Shown here one piece after another: positions 4,916 to 7,417 of a stretch of DNA of 7,417 bases (position 1 is its first letter; each line of letters starts with the position of its first letter). The notes beneath the pieces were generated by a model, which was given only the letters and a program-made list of their open reading frames with translations, was not told the origin of the DNA and searched no databases. A program made the translations under genes and the position numbers. Source of the DNA: Nanobdellota archaeon (GTDB taxonomy: Archaea; Nanobdellota; Nanobdellia; Pacearchaeales; GW2011-AR1); the NCBI GenBank assembly GCA_018830685.1, contig JAHJRR010000100.1, positions 1-7,417 of the forward strand, read 5' to 3'.

Positions 4916-5230
4916 ATGAAAGTATATGTAGGAAATCTGCCTTTCACGGTTGATTCAGAGAAGTTGAAAGCAATGTTTGCGTCTTACGGAGATATCGAAG
5001 AAGCAACTGTTATTTCAGATAAGTTCTCAGGCAGATCGAAAGGATTCGGATTCGTGACTTTCCAGAACGACGAAAGTGCTAAGAAAGCTGTTAGCGAGAT
5101 GAATGATAAAGAAGTCGAAGGAAGGGCATTGAAAGTTAATGAAGCAAGGCCTATGGAAGATAGACCACCTCGAAGAGAGGGCGGTAACGGTGGTAGTGGC
5201 GGCGGATTTAATAATAGACGAAGATTCTAG
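4916..5230 (+). CDS. Single-RRM, glycine-tailed RNA-binding protein
   Basis: This 104-residue protein has one RNA recognition motif (about 2-77) with RNP2 VYVGNL (3-8) and RNP1 KGFGFVTF (42-49). The aromatic residues Tyr4, Phe44 and Phe46 are those that stack on RNA bases. The tail (about 79-104) is arginine- and glycine-rich, ending in NNRRRF. This layout matches the small RRM proteins of cyanobacteria and other bacteria, which bind single-stranded RNA and are often cold-induced. RRM proteins are uncommon in archaea, so transfer from bacteria is plausible. The strong Shine-Dalgarno sequence, in contrast to neighbours that look leaderless, fits that idea but does not prove it. The apparently long leader hints at post-transcriptional or autoregulatory control. 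The gene is divergent from the cyclophilin gene and convergent with the DUF378 gene. Confidence 0.96.
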   Translation: MKVYVGNLPFTVDSEKLKAMFASYGDIEEATVISDKFSGRSKGFGFVTFQNDESAKKAVSEMNDKEVEGRALKVNEARPMEDRPPRREGGNGGSGGGFNNRRRF

Positions 5231-5240
5231 TTTGACTAGG

Positions 5241-5270
5241 AACGTTTAATCGTTATTTTATTTTTTATTT
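5241..5270 (+). terminator. Terminator after the RRM gene
   Basis: A weak 4-bp inverted repeat AACG/CGTT (5241-5244, 5251-5254) is followed by a T-rich tract through about 5270 with a run of six T, starting 10 nt after the RRM stop. The T tract suits archaeal termination; the stem is too short to stand alone. No comparable tract is seen for the convergent DUF378 gene. Confidence 0.45.
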
Positions 5271-5328
5271 ATATTGTAAGAAGGGGTGATAGTTAACAAA
5301 TGATTTGCTCTTTGAAACTTCTCATGAA

Positions 5329-5589
5329 TTAATTTTTCTTCCTTGGACGGTGTGAAATAGGTGCTTCCGACGGATTGCTGACGCTTCTGCTCTTAATCAT
5401 TGCATAGATAACCCAGAGCGCACTTAGTGCTATTAGAGAATAAAAAACTCTTGCAGGAGTTGTCATAGGTCCGAAAACTCTAGAAACTAAATCATAACGA
5501 AATATTCCTATGGAGCCCCAGTTTATCGCTCCAATAATAACGAGAATTTCCGCCATCGCGTAAAGTCTTCGAAAAATTCTTTTTAACAT
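5329..5589 (-). CDS. DUF378-family two-helix membrane protein
   Basis: This 86-residue protein has a basic N-terminus and two transmembrane segments (about 12-30 and 47-65). The segment between them, GAINWGSIGIF followed by YDLV (20-35), is the hallmark of the DUF378 family (B. subtilis YuzA type), in which NWG and a Phe/Asp-Leu-Val pattern are conserved. The function of the family is unknown. The C-terminal 20 residues are polar and basic (ending RPRKKN), and with the basic N-terminus this suggests both ends face the cytoplasm. On the minus strand GAGG lies four nt before the ATG and a TATA box about 41 nt before it, so the mRNA probably has a short leader of about 15 nt. It converges on the RRM gene across 98 bp. 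Confidence 0.85.
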   Translation of the reverse strand: MLKRIFRRLYAMAEILVIIGAINWGSIGIFRYDLVSRVFGPMTTPARVFYSLIALSALWVIYAMIKSRSVSNPSEAPISHRPRKKN

Positions 5590-5625
5590 TTTGCCTCTTT
5601 TGTTTATTAAGACTAGTGAATAGAG

Positions 5626-5634
5626 TATAAAAAT
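5626..5634 (-). promoter_or_regulatory. TATA box for the DUF378 gene
   Basis: The minus strand reads ATTTTTATA, centred about 41 nt upstream of the ATG at 5589. It predicts a start near 5604, leaving a leader with GAGG (5594-5597) next to the start codon. The layout matches that of the gene at 3691. Confidence 0.5.
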
Positions 5635-5703
5635 CTTATGTCAGAGTTTTCAAATGTGCTTCCTTATGAAATATGTCGAAAGTCAAAATTAATTTAAGTT
5701 TGT

Positions 5704-5719
5704 CGTCGCTACAGCGACG
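5704..5719. repeat. Short perfect hairpin in the 5590-5949 spacer
   Basis: CGTCGC and GCGACG flank a TACA loop, giving a 6-bp G+C-rich stem in very A+T-rich DNA. About 25 nt later comes AATAAAATCAC, which resembles the AAAATCATAC module of the elements at 2975 and 4098. It may be a diverged relative of those elements, but the evidence is weak. The rest of this 360-bp spacer holds a possible small ORF, a palindrome and promoters. Confidence 0.4.
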
Positions 5720-5774
5720 GTTGGCAACAAGATAACCAAATAAAATCACGTTGTTAGATTCAGTTTTACATTCA

Positions 5775-5918
5775 ATGAAAAAATGTGATAAATACTGTTC
5801 TTCTTCGGATTCAAAAAGTTTTTATTGGAAAACTGGTTCACGACATATGTCGGTTGGACACACATGCCAGAGTTCTCAATTTGCCTTAACATGTAATAAT
5901 GATCCTAGAAAAAAATAA
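5775..5918 (+). CDS. Possible 47-residue cysteine-containing small protein
   Basis: An ATG-to-TAA frame encodes a soluble-looking peptide starting MKKCDKYCSSSD with cysteines at 4, 8, 31 and 40 and histidines at 24 and 29. A CxxxC pair followed by HTC is compatible with metal binding but matches no family I recognise. A TATA-like AAATAAAAT (5738-5746) lies about 33 nt upstream, giving a leader of a few nt; no Shine-Dalgarno sequence is seen. The frame ends just before the promoter of the next gene, so both could coexist. Against it: it is short, serine-rich and spans a 12-bp palindrome and a repeated string, so it may be chance. Confidence 0.3.
   Translation: MKKCDKYCSSSDSKSFYWKTGSRHMSVGHTCQSSQFALTCNNDPRKK
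5841..5852. promoter_or_regulatory. 12-bp perfect palindrome, possible operator
   Basis: CGACATATGTCG is a perfect palindrome in the spacer, about 70 bp upstream of the TATA box of the surface-protein gene. It could bind a dimeric regulator, but no regulator is visible and no second copy was found. It also lies inside the possible ORF at 5775. Confidence 0.25.
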
Positions 5919-5919
5919 T

Positions 5920-5928
5920 CTTTAAATA
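5920..5928 (+). promoter_or_regulatory. TATA box for the surface-protein gene
   Basis: CTTTAAATA is centred 26 nt before the ATG at 5950, the leaderless spacing. No ribosome-binding site precedes the ATG, which fits. Confidence 0.65.
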
Positions 5929-5949
5929 CAATAATCTCCAGAAGTATTT

Positions 5950-7417
5950 ATGGAGAGATCTCACAAATTTATAGGATTGTTCATTGCTTTGGCAGTCTTC
6001 TCATTCGTATTGATTTTTTCCCCGATGTTTCATACCGGCTTTTACATTTATGAAGAGTCAGAGTATAATAATTTGAATCAGACGTGGGACTTTTCAAATC
6101 TTGGAGACTACTATTATAATTCATCGGAACTTTCGGTGACGGAAGAGGGCGTCTCTCTTAATCAGATAATAATTTTTTCTAATTGGACCGAGGAGAATGC
6201 ATTAGATATTGATTTGATCTCTGCATTTTACGATTATAAAGACAAAACAAACAAACTTATTTCGGCAGGTCATGGAAATCTTAAGCCAGATTCTAAAAAA
6301 ATACTGGACATCACATTTGATAATGATTTGGATAACGGAGATGTAATTAGCACCTATGCTTTATCTGGAAACTCATTGGAGATTTATCTTTGCCCCCAAG
6401 ACATACAATGTGATTCCTCAATTTATGGAGATACTTTTTACGACGGAGAGGAGGGATTTTATAACATCACTATTTCGGGATTATCCTCTCCCACAGATTC
6501 TTTCAGCTTAGTTGCTCCCCATGTAAAAATAGATTACATTCAAGCAAAATCTGTAAACATAACAGACCACAGTTTTGTAAATATAACATATCCTTCTTCG
6601 GCTATAATTGAAACGATGGATGTTACTGGAATAAAGAGCATAACGTCCTTGGAATTTTCTGACTCCTTAAATAACCAGAGTATAAACTACTCTTATTCTT
6701 CAGACTCAGGAATTACATGGAAAAATATTCCAGACAATCTATCTGAATTGAATATATCTAAAATAAGATTTTCTGCCACATTAATTTCGGATACACTGGG
6801 AACACCTTTATTGAAAAATATACTTTTGGTTTATGACAAAATGCCTGAAGAAATCTCTCAGAACAACATTGTTTCCTACACGGTCAATCTTACGTCGAAT
6901 GAACCTACGACAATAAATAATTCAAATATTTTTTTGGATGTAACAATCTTAGAGAATGTCAGTAATGCAAACATCACAATAGAAGAGATTGAAGATATTC
7001 CCTTGGAATCTAAGAGACAGTTAAGAAGTTTGATAAATTTAAATGTGGATGATAATACGAGAGAGCTTCTTAACTCGACTAAACTGAAGATGTACTACAC
7101 TGATGAAGATATCTCTTTGGGAAATCTTGATGAGTCCACGTTGAAATTTTATTATTATAATGAGTCATCTCTGATATGGGAGGAAATAGATTCAACAATT
7201 AATGTGGATAGCAATTATATCGAGGTTATATTGCCTCATCTAAGTATCTACGGAGTTTTCGGAGAAGAGGTGGTAGTGGCCACTCCTTCAAGTGGTTCTT
7301 CATCGGGAAATTCTGGTTGGGTTGCAAGGAGAAGTGGAAAGATTGTGGCGTCAGCAGCAGTCAAGGAAGAAGTAGAAGATATGCAACAGCCTTCTTCAAA
7401 TATTCCTCTTGAAGAGA
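5950..7417 (+). CDS. Signal-anchored, sequon-rich surface protein, C-terminus cut by window edge
   Basis: The frame is open for 489 codons to the right edge. Residues 7-24 form a hydrophobic signal or anchor after a short basic start (ERSHK). The remainder is a hydrophilic, beta-rich ectodomain rich in Asn, Ser, Thr, Tyr and acidic residues, with 16 N-x-S/T sequons, as expected for an N-glycosylated archaeal cell-surface protein. Near residues 380-438 lies a pattern common at the ends of surface-protein beta domains: YYTDEDI, then LDESTLKFYYYN, a W-x-E-I turn, and HLSIYGVFG. This resembles the region before the PGF motif in PGF-pre-PGF proteins, but PGF itself is not seen. A Ser/Gly-rich linker (GSSSGNSG) follows and then an acidic stretch, so a C-terminal anchor probably lies outside the window. 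Function could be envelope or adhesion; this is uncertain. Confidence 0.88.
   Translation, partial: MERSHKFIGLFIALAVFSFVLIFSPMFHTGFYIYEESEYNNLNQTWDFSNLGDYYYNSSELSVTEEGVSLNQIIIFSNWTEENALDIDLISAFYDYKDKTNKLISAGHGNLKPDSKKILDITFDNDLDNGDVISTYALSGNSLEIYLCPQDIQCDSSIYGDTFYDGEEGFYNITISGLSSPTDSFSLVAPHVKIDYIQAKSVNITDHSFVNITYPSSAIIETMDVTGIKSITSLEFSDSLNNQSINYSYSSDSGITWKNIPDNLSELNISKIRFSATLISDTLGTPLLKNILLVYDKMPEEISQNNIVSYTVNLTSNEPTTINNSNIFLDVTILENVSNANITIEEIEDIPLESKRQLRSLINLNVDDNTRELLNSTKLKMYYTDEDISLGNLDESTLKFYYYNESSLIWEEIDSTINVDSNYIEVILPHLSIYGVFGEEVVVATPSSGSSSGNSGWVARRSGKIVASAAVKEEVEDMQQPSSNIPLEE

Overview
The window looks like a piece of an A+T-rich archaeal chromosome, most likely from a DPANN lineage such as Pacearchaeota or Woesearchaeota. 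This is inferred from four things. Archaeal TATA boxes sit about 24-27 nt upstream of several start codons, which is the spacing expected for leaderless mRNAs. Bacterial -35/-10 promoters are not needed to explain any gene. The last gene encodes a sequon-rich, membrane-anchored surface protein. The mix of bacterial-like proteins (RecQ, a glycine-tailed RRM protein, a DUF378 protein) with small membrane proteins of unknown function also fits. I cannot assign a species.

Left part (1-2948). A PD-(D/E)XK (Cas4/RecB-like) nuclease gene runs off the left edge on the minus strand. Behind it on the same strand is an NYN-domain (LabA/DUF88-type) ribonuclease-like gene. Divergent from the NYN gene is a short RecQ helicase on the plus strand that keeps the helicase core, the four-cysteine zinc module and the HRDC domain but has no room for the usual winged helix. 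All three are nucleic-acid enzymes, but separate promoters argue against one tight operon.

Middle (2949-4214). Two small membrane-protein genes of unknown function (3141-3368 and 3691-4080, both plus strand) lie among unusual intergenic DNA. Three spacers (2975-3079, 3428-3639, 4098-4203) carry versions of the same modular element: a GCTCGC-spacer-GCTCGC box, CAGATAA, an AT-rich string and a GTTGGG box. In the last two the GCTCGC box has a downstream complementary partner. I found no standard name for this element, and it is the best candidate here for something undescribed.

Right-middle (4215-5589). A membrane-anchored cyclophilin (minus) and an RRM RNA-binding protein (plus) are divergent. 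The RRM gene is the only one with a strong Shine-Dalgarno sequence and appears to have a long leader bearing an 8-bp inverted repeat. A DUF378 membrane protein (minus) converges on it.

Right part (5590-7417). A 360-bp spacer holds a small hairpin, a possible 47-codon cysteine-containing ORF, a 12-bp palindrome and a leaderless-type promoter. The spacer is followed by a long extracellular, probably glycosylated, signal-anchored protein that is open at the right edge. The cyclophilin is predicted to face outward and could help fold exported proteins such as this one, but that is inference. No rRNA, tRNA, CRISPR array or transposase was seen.
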